A stretch of 64,000 nt of DNA from Puccinia triticina (GCF_026914185.1 NC_070573.1:1860001-1924000); one strand, 5' to 3'; positions 20,935 to 32,879 are shown, counted from the first letter of the stretch. Notes: generated from the sequence alone by a model not told the origin. Translations and numbers: made by a program.

Positions 20935-23387
20935 ATGGCCACCGTCGCCCAGGACTTCTCCGTAAGCGAATCATCAGCAACAGCCATCTCCCAGCCAACA
21001 CAACCCAGTCACACTCATCCTCATCTATCTCTCCATCAGTCCATCTGTTAACACTTCTCTTCCATTTTCTTTCCTGTTTCTTGCTTGCTCTCCCCGGCCC
21101 ATACCATCCCATACACGCCGCAGAAACTTCGTTCGTTTTTACCCTCGCTGAGGGTCGAAGAACTCAAGGGAATCATCCGAACCATCAACGGATACTTACA
21201 CACCGTGGCCAGACTCACCGGCAAGAAAGGCTCGTTTGTTTCCTCGTTCTAATACAGTAAAAATTAATAGCAAAAGACTCAAACTAAGAATTATGACATG
21301 CCTATTTATTTGCATATATGCAGACGAATTAATCGTTCGGATCGAGGGTTACCTCCAAGAGTCCCTTATTGGAAATAAACTCGACAACTACGATTATATC
21401 AGAGCAGCCATCTACCGATACTGTCGCGAACCATATACACCAACCTACCTGCGGAACACCCTTAACACTTACCTGCAAGCCCATCAAACCCACCCTGCCT
21501 CAACCGTGCTCCCCTCCTCATCAGCAGCCTCCTCATCTCTGCGAGTGAATGCTCCAGTCGTTGACCAGGGTCCCGCCCCGTTAGCACATCAGCATCATCC
21601 TCATCATCATCCACCAAAGGCTGATCCTGTCTTTGGGAGCACCAGCACGCCATCCAACATGAGGTCGGGCTTTCCTATCAAACAGCCCAGTAACCACAAC
21701 CAGAACTACAGCGCCAACTCCGGTATCAACCCTAACCCTCCCAGCCAAGGATTCCCCCCCAAGCCGCATCAAGTTCATCCTTCCTACTCACACGCTCCCT
21801 TTAATTCCCGCGCTCTGCCCATCAGCTTCGAAAAATCTCCATTCTATCGCGTTGATTCTGCAGCCTCCGGAGTGGCCATCTGCCATCGTCAGTCTACTCC
21901 CTATGTCAGCGATTCACTGAGCCAAATGTTGACTGTTTCCTCCCCTTCTCTTGATTCTCTTAGGAGCGGCCCAAAATGACCGCAAATCGGTCCCATTATC
22001 GCTCATTCTGTCGGCTGACCAGAGAGCCAAAATGTCACAAACCCAGTAAGCGAACGTGATTGGGTTCTAAATCTGAAGGGAAGCTGATCCAGTTCCTTTC
22101 CTGTATAGCATGAACGCAATTGGGAGCCAATACCAGCTGCGCCTGTTTGCCACCTCGGAGGCCTTCTACAACCATCCGAGCTACGCCACCGGACCCCATA
22201 CCCAATCCTTACCCCCCGCACTCATCGAATTCCCTACCACAACCGACATCAAATTAAACACCTGCTCAATTACCTCTAACCTTAAAGGGATCAAAAAACA
22301 ACCCGGTACCGCTCCCCCTCCTGATCTCGCTCTCGTTCCTGGTAGAAATGGCAGCGGTCAGGCCCTAGACCTCAAAGAGGGTAGACCTAACCAAATCGAA
22401 ATTGCTTACTCGAATTCTGATAAGGTATCTTGCTCTCTTGTTTCCAGTCTAATCGTTTCGCCTACTTATTGTTGTATGCTCTTTATAGAGGTTCTACTTT
22501 GTGATTTATCTAGTCGAGTATTTCGGCGTCTATGGACTGATGAAGAACTTGAAAGCCAATCGAAAGCGGGGGCACGACCAAGTTTTACAAGAGAGTTGAG
22601 TGGAAGCGGCTACACGTTTTATGGAAGAGAAGAACAACACAAAACTAATGAAATGACATCCGTCTCATGTGAAGTTATCGCAAGTTCGGGAGATGAGGAT
22701 GTAATGACCTCAGCCTCGGAAGTGACGCTGAAAGATCCTGTGGTGTTTTCGCGGATCAAGACGCCGATCCGGTCGACCCGATGCAAACATCTCCAATGCT
22801 TTGATGCGGAGATGTTCTACACGATGATGGAGCAGACGCCGACCTGGCTCTGTCCGGTGTGCAACTCAAAGTTAAAGAACGACGACATTGCGGTGGACGA
22901 GTTGAGTTTGGATTGGCTGTCGTCGACAATCATGTTTTGAACATGACTGACGTTCGGAGGCTGCTTTAGATACTTCGAGTCGATCTTGAAGGCCGCTCCG
23001 AGTTCGATCGACACCGTGGTGATCGAGGCGGACGGGAAATGGCACGATGAGAAATTCGAGCACGGGACGAGTCTCAAGAAACGAGCTTCGCAGTCCGTGA
23101 TGAGTGGCGAGAGTGGCGCAAGCGGAAGTCGGCCGTCGGGCGGCGTCGGTGGGGCGCACAAGCAGGGCGCCCCATCGGGTCTGCACGGCCATCCCGACGG
23201 GTCTCTGCACCAGAAACGTAAGGTGACCGTCTTGGAACTCGAGTCCGACGATAACGCCGGAGAAAATGACGACGATGATGATGACGATGACGACCAGGAG
23301 TCTTCCAGGGCTCAGCCAGCTAAACGTCATAAGGCTTTCGGGCACGCAGCTGATTGCGTCATCGATCTCACTCTTGATGACGATTGA
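20935..23387 (+). CDS. SIZ1: Siz/PIAS-type SUMO E3 ligase
   Basis: It transfers SUMO from Ubc9 to nuclear substrates. My model is exons 20935-20961, 21124-21229, 21324-21887, 21964-22045, 22109-22424, 22489-22594, 22675-22900, 22970-23387 (614 residues). Domains: a SAP-like DNA-binding segment at about 10-65 (LRVEELKGIIRTIN ... LTGKKDELIVRIE); a His/Pro-rich linker; a PINIT domain at about 218-385 (FEKSPFYRVD, YQLRLF, IEFPTT, NLKGIKKQPGTAPPPD, RFYFVIYLVE); an SP-RING at 419-464 with C437, H439, C442, C460, C463; an acidic stretch; and a C-terminal SUMO-interacting motif VIDLTLDDD. Intron 2 appears to use a GC donor (AAAG, then GCTCGT), the only join that keeps the SAP motif in frame. Which yeast paralogue (Siz1 or Siz2) it corresponds to cannot be told. 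Confidence 0.9.
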
Positions 23388-23923
23388 TTCTTCTATGTTG
23401 CATCTCTTTTCATCACGAGCCATCCCCTCTCCCCCACAAAAAAACTGTGCGCTTCTTGGGTGGGTGGCAGGATGGGTTGATATGTCGCTATCACCATCGA
23501 AAAGCCAGAGATAATACCATACCATTTGATTTGGCAGTCGGTTCTAATTCAGTTCTCTTCCTTCATACTCATTAATATTAAACTCTCTTTCGATTGCCCA
23601 GAATAAACACAATAATATCTAAAATTATTGGCATAACGAGGGAATTATATTTGTACTCAAACGTGTCTACATCTTTCGTTTTCTCTCTGTTCTTTATTCG
23701 ATCCACTCGATCCACTGAATCTGTTTTCGATTGTTAAATTACACCGAACCAAAACCACATGAACAGAGTTTATATCCTTGGTTATATTTGTTTTCTCTCC
23801 GCTTTATTTCTTTTTCTTTCTTTTCTTTTTTTCTTTTCTTTTCTTTTTGGACACGTTTGGGTTGTGTACCTTGTACAATCTTTTCAGATGATTGCAGATT
23901 GATCAATCCAGATAAATCAATAA
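23388..23923. other. SIZ 3' flank
   Basis: AT- and pyrimidine-rich 3' untranslated-type sequence, with a CTTTT-rich tract at 23800-23850. No gene seen. Confidence 0.45.
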
Positions 23924-24437
23924 GCTTGTGAGTTGTTTTTGCATTTTTGTGTTTTCCAATGTCTCTATGTATGCACATGCATGTGAGCTTTTTTCCACTT
24001 TTCCAATGTCACCTTCGTGTACGCGCGTACATTAGGGTGACAGATCACTCCAGGCGCCTTTCACAGCTCCATTCCAAGTAAAAACTGGTCAAAACGCCAT
24101 GAAAGCCCCAGCAGGTCACATTTACGTTGTTTGGAACCCCTTTGACATAGAGAAATTGATCAACAGAAATTCACCATAAATAAGTAATAATTGGGCATTG
24201 ATTAACTATGATCTCATGACAGATTGTAATTAAGTTATAATTAGAAAATCAAATGGTTCTATAAAACATTGCACAAGGTCCTGTGATGATTCCGCGTCAC
24301 TTCTGACACACTTCCCATTGACTTCTGAAGAATTTATCAATCATTTCCTAATCCACATCTGACTCACATCAGACCCGGAACAACATAAAATTAGACTCTG
24401 GCACTCTCTGGGGAGTGCGTCAAAGTCTCCCCTGGTG
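23924..24437 (+). repeat. Hairpin-bearing element end T1
   Basis: Closely matches 29450-30111, starting at AAGCTTGTGAGTTGTTTT. It ends with a hairpin (GCACTCTCTGGGGAGTGC), a spacer and CTCCCCTGGTG. The terminus is shared with seven other sites in the window. Confidence 0.75.
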
Positions 24438-24442
24438 TATTA

Positions 24443-24616
24443 CAACATTGCACAAGGTCCTGTGATAATTCCGCATCACTTCTGACACACTTCCCATTGA
24501 CTTCTGAAGAATTTATCAATGATTTCCTAATCCACATCTGACTCACATCAGACCCAGAACAACATAAAATTAGACTCTGGCACCCTCTGGAGAGTGCGTC
24601 AAAGTCTCCCCTGGTG
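24443..24616 (+). repeat. Hairpin-bearing element end T2, 5'-truncated copy in tandem with T1
   Basis: From ACAACATTGCACAAGGTCC to CTCCCCTGGTG it repeats the last 170 bases of T1 with few changes. Tandem 3' ends of this kind are often seen with Helitrons. Confidence 0.72.
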
Positions 24617-25087
24617 ATGGGACTTTTAAAGATTGTTTCCTACATGAAGAAATGCATAGCATTTTATGGTAATATTCAGATCCTCAAAAACTACATTCTT
24701 ATGGTATTTTATTTTGACACCCATAGGTACATACTAAGAGAATAACTTTTTTGTTACATGTTCCAGAACTTGAAGCACAAGATTTTGATTTCACAAAAAA
24801 TTGTACACAAGCTACTTGCCATGAATATATTAGGGGGGTTCACAATTGGATTTCACCAGCAACATTTTATCACCTCACCAGTAGAGATGCGCACGCTGCG
24901 CAATTAAATTTTTAACCTCACACCAGGAGGATTTTATGCTGGCTGAGCAACGGAAACGTACTGGTGCCCATCACACCATGAACCCGGGCAGGTCAAGACT
25001 GGCCATCATGTATGTATTTATCATACACCTCAACTGATGAAAGGCCAATCATTGGGTCAACCAACACCCATATGCACATGCACTCCA
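24617..25087. other. Spacer, no gene seen
   Basis: AT-rich sequence. A TAGAGATGCGCACG string near 24884 resembles a hAT terminus, but no partner was found. Confidence 0.35.
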
Positions 25088-25591
25088 CTCAATGACCAAC
25101 CCGGTCATTGGGTGGATACATACCCCACTCGATGACCCAAAGGTCATCAAGTGGATCACCACTACTGGTCATTGAGGATAACTACTCCACTCAATGGCCG
25201 GACCGGGTCATTGAGTGGGTACACACTCCCCTCAATGATCCAATTGAGTCATCCATACTGACTCAATGGCTGGACTGGGTCATTGAGTGGACACATACAC
25301 TCCACTCAATGACCAACCCAGTCATCAAGTGGATAACTACTCCACCAATGACCAGATTGGCCATTGAGTGGATAACTACTCCACTCAATGGCCAGAGTCA
25401 TCAAGTGCAGTAGTTATCCACCCAATGGCCAGACCGGGTCATCAAGTGGAGTAGTCATCCACTTGATGGCCATATTGGGTCATTGAGTGGAGCAGTTATC
25501 CACTCAATGGCCGGATTGGGTCATTGAGTGGAGTAGTTATCCACTTGATGGCCGGATTGGGTCATTGAGTGGAGTAGTTATCCACTCAATG
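25088..25591. repeat. Palindromic minisatellite of CCACTCAATG/CATTGAGTGG units
   Basis: About 12 units of roughly 41 bp. Each is CCACTCAATG, a 10-12 base loop such as GCCGGATTGGGT, CATTGAGTGG, then the spacer AGTAGTTAT. Some arms carry the variant CCACTTGATG, with compensating change in the opposite arm. The last unit ends after one arm, directly at terminus T4. Confidence 0.8.
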
Positions 25592-27033
25592 CACCAGGGG
25601 GGAAAGTGTTGCACTCTCTAGAGAGTGCCAGGCCGTAATTTTGTATGTCGTGTTGTCTGATGTGAGTTCAATGTTGAATTTACCTCTATGTTCAATTTCT
25701 TCCCAATACAATTGTAACTGTAGTTCAAGTCTTTGTGAAATGATGTGTAACTCAATGCCAACACACAAACATCTCTCTGCTGAAGTTTTGTGTTTGTTTC
25801 ATCATGATTACAATTGCAGAAGTGAGCTTTATTGCACACAAACTTTTCAAAGAATGTACCTATCTTTATGCTCAAATATATTCTTAGCCAAGTGCCAGGG
25901 AATATATTGATTTGCAGAATTTTTCATTCAAAACCCACATAAAATCACATTATGGAACATACTTGTAAGAAATAGCAAATTCAGAGGATCTGCCAACCAA
26001 CTGGAACGTGGTTGAAACCACTAAGACACAATGGCCACAATCAAATCATAGTTCAATTTGAACTGCTTGGTGATTGAGATGAATTATTGGGGTTCAATTC
26101 ATATTATTTATGTGCGCATGAAGGTGGTCATTTTTTTCACTTTGCTAATGTAACTGTCATGTGCACGTGTGTAAGTTTGTTAAAAATTGCAGTTTGGGCC
26201 TCCTGCAGATCAGCAACATGTACACCCCTGTTAGAATGATGTGAAAGGCCCATCTGAATTGGCATATTTCCCTAAAGAAGGTTGGTATTAAAAATAGATA
26301 ATTGCGTGGATATGACTTTTTTTTTTTTTGCAGCAGTCTCCCTATGGAAGCTCCAACCAAAAAAAGTCAAATATCAACGCAATCACCTGTCTGAAGGCAC
26401 AATTGCAGGGGAGACGATAATTTGGTCGGAGCCAATCAATACACCCCAGCGGCCTTGGGATATTGCTGGTCTGTGTCGCCTCCTTTTATGTCATTTGAAA
26501 ATGCGCTCAGCATGCCCGTGTCATCTCGCGGCCACACAATCTGTTGCATTCTTCCTAAGTCCGGTACCTGGCTTTTGGTGCTGCTCAGTTTCCTTTTGTG
26601 CCTTGTGCATTTCCACCTGCTAAAACAGGCAGTTCACACTTCCTTTTTTTCTGTTATCTAAAGAGTCGATGCTTCCAGTCACCAATCAAATTTCCTAAAT
26701 AATAACCTATTTTGTCCTACATCCTGAAAGCCTGATCTCTTCATTATTCAAATTTCTTTATACGGCTTGGCCTCAGTTGCTTTGCCAGTGCTATCGTCCG
26801 CCCGTAAGAAATACTAGCTGTTTTTGTGTTCATGAACTGCTGCATTTGCTTTATTTGTCCCGGTACTGTCTGCTCCATTTGCTTTATTTGGCCCGGTACT
26901 GTTCGCTTTTCCAGTAGTGCTCGTGAATTATGCCTAGGGGCTTTTGTTTTGATCTCCTCAAGCGAACGGGTGCCATTTCTTTTCCCGGTTCCTTGATCAG
27001 CATAAGTCAAGATACTTCTGGTGCTTTTCAATA

Positions 27034-27231
27034 AGGGTGTTCAAAGTTGAAATCATATTTTTTTCAAATCATAAAATCATAAAATCATAACACTTTTGAG
27101 TGATCATTTTTTATGTACCATTTTAGAATTGTTGCTCTTTTTTGAGTGATTGGGTGTTACACATTATTTTCAGATTAAAATTTTATGAATTTATGGTGTT
27201 ATAATTTTATGCAGTCAACTTTGAACACCCC
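27034..27231. mobile_element. 198-bp MITE with TA target duplication
   Basis: Inverted ends GGGTGTTCAAAGTTGA (the right end in reverse complement has GGGGTGTTCAAAGTTGA), flanked by TA on each side (27032-27033, 27232-27233). The interior is very AT-rich with repeated AAAATCATA. TA duplications are typical of Tc1/mariner (Stowaway-type) elements. Confidence 0.65.
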
Positions 27232-27508
27232 TAATCTATAACCTCGGCTGTGCATGTGACCGAAGCTACATATCCTTGCGGGGGAACGAGCTGGGCACCA
27301 AGAGTTCCCCTCTGTCCATTGAGGCAGCTAAGTGGGTGGCCCTGAGTAATCCAAGCTGGGTAGGGCTCAGACCGACACGGCGGAGCCCGACTCATATATT
27401 TACCGTTGCTTGTTGTCCCTTTGTATCACATCCTCGTTTTTACTCTTTGTGTCTCTATTACGTTCAGCAATTACATTTGTTCCTTGTCGTCCTTATGCCA
27501 CTCGCGCC

Positions 27509-28657
27509 ATGGCACTCAATCCCTCAAGCTCGCTGTTTCCCTTCTCAAAGATAATGGAATTCTTATCAAACGGGTCCATGCCCCACACCCCATCACTAGT
27601 AGACCTCGTGATGCTTGGGGGCTGGAAAGAAGCGACTCTGATCAGCTACAATTGTGCAATAAATGAATTCTTCAAATTCTGTGACTCTTGCGACGAGCCC
27701 CTCGGCACACTCCCCACCTCGGGAGAAACTCTTGAACGTTTTTGCGTGGGGCAGGTCACAACTACTACATAAAGAACGGTGGGAATATTGAAATCCTCAT
27801 TGTTGCGCAAGTAAATATCCAGCCTCAAGGCCTGGCACATCTTCCACTCCGCGACGTTCCCGACTTGGAACGAAGCCTGGATTGAACTAATTCTTAAGTC
27901 GTCGGCACGGGTCAACACCACGTTGACCAAAAGGGCAACAAAACCCCCTGTCATATTGTGGCAGCTTATTGCCATAGCAAACATCCGTTTTGGGAGTAGC
28001 AATTTCGACCGTGCCGTGGCAGATTTGGCCTTTGTAGCATTCTGGGGCTTGGCCCGCCTGGGAGAGCTGACATACGCAAAACAACAGGGCCAGCTCTCCT
28101 GGGCGACGTCTCTACTGACGACGGAAGTCAGCTTTTTGGTAGACGACGCCGCGGGAGAAGTAGCAACCCTCACTTCGCGTTTGGCGAAAACGGCCAAGCC
28201 AGAGACGGTGCAACTCATTGTCCTCGCCAAACAGGCAGGCATATTATGCGCCGTAGACGCGCTGAAGAGACTCTACCAACAAGGCCAACTTTGCCTCCAC
28301 CTCACCAGATGCGAAGTCCTCGCCCACATCCAGGCCGCTCCCATGGCAAGTGGGCACTCGAGCGTCCTAGGCCACATTTTCCGAGTAGGCAGAGCTTCCC
28401 CAAGGCACCCGTTGGGCATGACCGCGGAAGAAATTTGTGCCCTAGGCCGCTGGAATTTCAGATGTTACAAGTTGTATATACGGCCATATGGGCCGTGGGA
28501 TCTGAAACGCACATGTTGTGTTCTCGCAAACTTCAAGGGAGATGGGTTGGAGATTGCTGGTTTTTGGCGCCTTCTTTTCATTCCTGCAGCATTTTTTCCG
28601 GAGTTTGTGGGTTCATGCGCGGCTCAGGCTCCCTCAAAATCCCTGAGTGGTGGGTGA
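27509..28657 (+). pseudogene. Tyrosine recombinase (Crypton/integrase-like), broken
   Basis: Reads from MALNPSSSLFPFSK. The N-terminal SAM-like part (WKEATLISYNCAINEFFKFC) is followed by two in-frame stops around 27771 and 27813, the second at a Tyr-like position before ISSLKAWHIFHS. The catalytic domain follows in the same frame: the first Arg in FWGLARLGEL, then GHIFRVGRAS (the H-x-x-R box), the CALGRW box, and the nucleophile region YKLYIRPY. Catalytic Arg, His, Arg and Tyr candidates are all present, so the decay is recent or the stops lie in an unrecognised intron. It lies between the inverted hairpin ends. Crypton membership is inference; no second DNA-binding domain is seen. Confidence 0.72.
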
Positions 28658-28833
28658 ACACCTGAAACCCAATCCTTTCCTTTGTTGCAGTAGGTATGCT
28701 GGTGGTATGCCACAAAAGCCTGACAAAAGGGACAGGCCTGTGCAATGGGACTTGACTGCTGGTTACCAGCGTTCAACCACATGTTTTAAAATTTCATGTA
28801 ATGACGGGCCTAACTGCAGGGATTTAAAATTGC

Positions 28834-29086
28834 TCTGCCAAAATTCACCATCATCCATGAACCAGATGAGGTGTTTGCTACCAACTTTTCACAATATCAA
28901 TTCCTGGTGGCCCTGGCTTTTGCAATGACTTTAAACAAGGCTCAGGGTCATACCCTGGGGCGTGTTGGAGTATTCTTGCCAAGTCCAGTGTTTGCAAATG
29001 GCCAGTTATATTTTGCTTTGTCAAGACCACCAAACCTTCAAGGTTTAATGGTAGGCTTAGTTGAGACAAAGCCAAATTATATTTAA
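28834..29086 (+). pseudogene. C-terminal fragment of a Helitron/PIF1-type helicase
   Basis: In one frame: KFTIIHEPDEVFATN, QFLVALAFAMTLNKAQGHTL, VGVFLPSPVFANGQLYFALSR, then a stop at 29086. AMTLNKAQGHTL and GQLYFALSR match the last helicase motifs of PIF1-type helicases, most like the Helitron RepHel form. The rest of the helicase and any Rep nuclease are absent. It lies 1 kb upstream of hairpin end T3, the position expected of the helicase relative to a Helitron 3' end. Confidence 0.75.
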
Positions 29087-29449
29087 CCTCAAATTTCATT
29101 CATTTGGAACTTTTCAATGATGCAGTTAGGAGATTGGTTTGGTATGTGACAATGGCCCTAGCATGAACAGGTGTGGGGGCATTTAATTATTTGTGGTAGA
29201 TTTTTGTTGACTTCAGTTTTTTTTACTGTATTTGTACTCTTGTTTTGTGAGGTTTTTCTGTGAACTTTAGCTATATGCATTTCCAATTGGTGTGCACTGG
29301 AAAGAGTGCGGCTTGGGTGTGGCCCGCGGCAGAGCCGCGAGTTCCCTAGTCATCTAGAATTGAGCAAAAAAAGGATGAAAGTAGGGTGAAAATATGAGTC
29401 AAATCAAGCTTGGATTTCAGATAGACATCCTGGCTTCTTAACATATATA

Positions 29450-30111
29450 AGCTTGTGAGTTGTTTTGGTGTTTGTTTGTTTTCCAATGTCTCCATGCACA
29501 TGCATGTGTGTTTTTTTCCACTTTGCCAATGTCACCTTTTTGTACGCGCGTACATTAGGGTGACAGATCACTGGAGGGGCCTTTCACAGCTCCATTACAA
29601 GTAAAAACTGGTCAGAAAGCCATGAAAGCCCCCGCAAGTCACATTTACGTTGTTTGGAACCCCTTTGACATAGAAAATTGATCAACATAAATTCACCATA
29701 AATGAGTTAGGGTGACAGATCACTGGAGGGGCCTTTCACAGCTCCATTACAAGCAAAAACTGGTCAGAAAGCCATGAAAGCCCCCGCAAGTCACATTTAC
29801 ATTGTTTGGAACCCCTTTGACATAGAAAATTGATCAACAGAAATTCACCATAAATGAGTAATAATTGGGCATTGATTAACTATGATTTCATGACAGATTG
29901 TAATTAAGTTATCCTTAGAAAATTAAATGGTTCTATACAACATTGCACAAGGTCCTGTGATAATTCCACATCACTTCTGACACACTTCCCATTGACTTCA
30001 GAAGAATTTATCAATCATTTACTAATCCACATCTGACTCACATCAGACCCAGAACAACATAAAATTAGACTCTGGCACTCTCTGGAGAGTGTGCCAAAGT
30101 CTCCCCTGGTG
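29450..30111 (+). repeat. Hairpin-bearing element end T3
   Basis: Homologous to T1 along its length, with an internal duplication (about 29546-29700 and 29708-29840, GTGACAGATCACTGGAGGGG). It ends GGCACTCTCTGGAGAGTGTG, 10-12 bases of spacer, then CCCCTGGTG. Confidence 0.75.
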
Positions 30112-30947
30112 AACTATGTTGGCATGATTGACCTGGCTATTGGGATAGAGGTCCAACCCATGTCAGCCTATCTACCCTGTTAGATCCACTCCAGGGCAAT
30201 CAAGGTTATCTGAAATCAGATTCAAGTGGTGTTATACTGGTGCTCTGAGAACACTGGGTGACTTCCAGTCAGGATCTGAGGGCCTCCCAGAAGTGATTTA
30301 GAGCCCAAAAAGCTATATTTCCCTGCAAAAATCTAGACTTTTCGGGTCTAAACCAACATCTGCTGGGGTCCCAGATTGCAGGAGAAGTCCTCCACTCCCC
30401 TTGAACCACAATGCTCTTCATGGAAGCATCAGGGATGTCCATCATTTTGCATTAGCCTGATGCATGTTGGCACATTTGCAGTCCCCAACTAAAATCACAA
30501 TTGCTGATTGTTGAGATGGGGAGCTTGAAATAGCCACAAAAACTGATTTTTCAAGCTAGAAAGAAGTGAAGTGTGTTTGATTAAAATGAAAATCTTGCTG
30601 GTCAAGGCCCAACTCAAGCCATGCTATTGAGTGTACATGTCGTTGGAATAACGGCTGAGGGTGGCTTCACAAAACCTGCTACGTAGCATGTCAGGTTGCT
30701 TGCTTCTAGAAAAAGACAATCGTAAAAAGAGAATGTAATGAAATTTGATATATGCACAACAAGACCCATCTATGTATAATTCATCGCACACATAACATCC
30801 AAAGATAACTAAAAACACACAAGTAATACATCTTTTGCAGTTAATACAATGCATCTCCACTTACAACTCTATGTATCTATTTGAGGAAGGACCGGCACTA
30901 AATATGCAATACTGACCCTCTGTAAGAGAAGGGGAGGAGAGAGAAAT
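30112..30947. other. Spacer and 3' flank of the PAF-AH gene
   Basis: Unique-looking sequence with no supported gene. The last 250 bases are probably 3' untranslated sequence of the minus-strand gene. Confidence 0.4.
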
Positions 30948-32879
30948 CTAGAAGAAGCGTTTGAAATGAACGAGGAGCTTTCCAGGCTGGATAGACTCTA
31001 GCGAGTCTTGATGGTGGTGGGCTTCATGGTTGCGGTAGTTAGGGTCAGGCTTGTGGAGATCAAGAAAGCGCTCCAATCGACTCTTCTCTCCTTCTGAGCC
31101 CCCTGCTGTGTCTTCCTTCTGGGGGACTTCTTCATGAGCCGTAACCTGGGCATCGTCATATTCGATAAATTCAATCGTCAGATCGGTCATGATTTGAATA
31201 GCTTTCTGGGAATCCAGCTTCAGCTTCTTGGTGACCTTCCAAAGCCTGAAAGAGAAAGAGGGACGAGATCATATCAGAATAAGCAGGAGATCAGCGATAA
31301 GAAGGATGACAAGTTGAGAATCAAGAGAGCACCATTCAACCAAGACAGGAAGATCGGAGAACGAGCTATGGATGATCCCACCGAGAGTAGCAAACAAGCA
31401 CAGCTGATTGGACTTATTACGATCGATGATGAAGAGTTCTTGGAGGCGTTTGAAGTGCTGTTTCCAGATTGTAAAGCCGGGCGAATTGACGATCAAGCAT
31501 GGGAAGTCCTTTGGGACCGGGCCTTCGCCGGGCGGGGTGTTCCAGCTACGTACAAACTTGTCCGAGCAATGGGACAGGGTCTCTACCCATGGATCATAGA
31601 GGATAAATCGCTTCCATCCTTTCGGTCGATCGGGGTGTCGTGCGGCTGTAATCTACCGCGAGATCGAGACGTCAGCAAGAAAAAAAGTCAAAACGAGCCC
31701 TCAGATTGGTTAGTTTCAGAAGGGGGAGGGATATTGCACTCAACCACATTAGCAGCACCGAAACTATGACCAGCAAGGGTGACGTCGCGATCCCAATCCA
31801 CCGCGCTGGCGAACTGATCCCACTGTTGATCGGACCAGTGTGCGCCATCATCAGCGGCCCATCCGGGGACACCACGCACTCTGAGGTTCGCGTCTCGGAG
31901 GGCCTTCCAGCCGGGAGTCGGGCGCGAGAGGGAGGCAAGAGATTTGGCAGCGGCCAGGAGTTCGATGGTCCGGAGCTCAAGCTGGTGGGCGCGTGCGAAC
32001 AGATAGTCGTCTGGCCGGGTGTCCGGACTGACGTCTACCATATCCACATATCCCACCGACTTTCCCACCGTCCTGCCGCCAATCTGGGCAGTTGCCAGGC
32101 TGTGCGAGCTCGTCCCGTCCCGATGTTCGACCGCGGCAACCACGTATCCCTGTGCGGCCAGCCGACCACAGAGCTGGGAGTAGCACGTCCGGTTCCCCGT
32201 CAGGCCATGGGAGAAGATCACCAGCTTGTACGGCCTTCGTCCGCCATCCTCTGGGGCATCCTTCTTGAGACAAATCGGCGCGCCTCCGCGGGTCGGAAGC
32301 TTGGTCGATCCGAGGGCAAGCAGCAACGGCGGGATGGCCAACCAGCGCTTCCAGGAGGTGATGCTTGCGAACCGCAAATAACCCTGGATCTGGGCCAGAG
32401 TGATCCACCGCAACCGAGGCTCCGCGCCGCGCATCCGGCCAATCGGTAAGACCCGCCGCCAGAACGGCTCCACAGGCCGCTTGTGGACCGGGTAGAAGAT
32501 CGTCATCAGTGTCGGGTGGAGTTCTAGGATCGGCCGGCCATCGTGTCTCTGCATCGGACTCGCCAGTTCGTATCTCGAATAGGGCTCAGGGAGCGGCAGT
32601 TCGAGAGTGAGAGTGCCCACTAAAATATGATGCATGGCTATCAACAAGACTTTTGCTGTACGTCCTGAGCGGGGGGTACAAGGACTGACCATCATGAGGG
32701 CCGTCATAGGATGGCAAGTAGCAGGCGAGATAGTCGGTCCATTTCCACGGCCCCCGTCTCGAGAAGGCGGGTGGTTCGATGGCAGTCCCAGGTTCGAGGG
32801 GCGGCAGGACCGAGGGAGGATGGGTGGTCGTCGACGGCGCTGGCTCGGAATGGGCTGCTGCTGCTGCTGGGCGTTGCAT
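30948..32879 (-). CDS. Platelet-activating-factor acetylhydrolase-like serine esterase
   Basis: Family members hydrolyse the short or oxidised sn-2 acyl group of phospholipids. Exons on the minus strand: 32879-32690, 32619-31745, 31652-31333, 31245-30948 (560 residues; lengths sum to a multiple of three). An N-terminal Ala/Pro/Thr-rich stretch precedes WKWTDYLACYLPSY. The alpha/beta-hydrolase core has VIFSHGLTGNRT, VEHRDGTSSHS, and the nucleophile elbow AGHSFGA with Ser349. Asp375 in FILYDPW and His450 in GIIHSSFSD complete the triad in the order and context of PAF-AH. The C-terminal acidic/Ser tail LERFLDLHKPDPNYRNH is also usual in the fungal members. No clear signal peptide, so probably intracellular. 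Weakest join: intron 3 donor (GTGCTC). Confidence 0.87.

Larger units (their letters stand above)
25592..30111 (+). mobile_element. 4.5-kb element with inverted hairpin ends, holding recombinase and helicase remnants
   Basis: The left end T4 (25592) reads CACCAGGGGGGAAAG and then the perfect palindrome GCACTCTCTAGAGAGTGC. The right end T3, in reverse complement, reads CACCAGGGGAGAC followed by a matching hairpin. Similarity between the ends continues for about 75 bases (TAATTTT, GTCTGATGTGAGT). Inside, on the plus strand, lie a broken tyrosine recombinase and the C-terminus of a Helitron-type helicase. No target duplication is visible (ATG left, AAC right), which would fit a Helitron-like element or two independent insertions. 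Confidence 0.55.

Noticed and set aside
25088..25591. CRISPR-like array of palindromic repeats
   Set aside because: Eukaryotic context, no cas genes, repeats degenerate and spacers are themselves repeated; it is a minisatellite.
27646..28242. 198-codon minus-strand frame
   Set aside because: Antisense to the tyrosine recombinase, whose motifs are on the plus strand.
25592..30111. Calling this element a classical TIR (DDE) transposon
   Set aside because: No target duplication at its two ends and no DDE transposase inside; the only enzymes seen are a tyrosine recombinase and a helicase.
31706..32449. 247-codon plus-strand frame
   Set aside because: Antisense to exon 2 of the PAF-AH gene.
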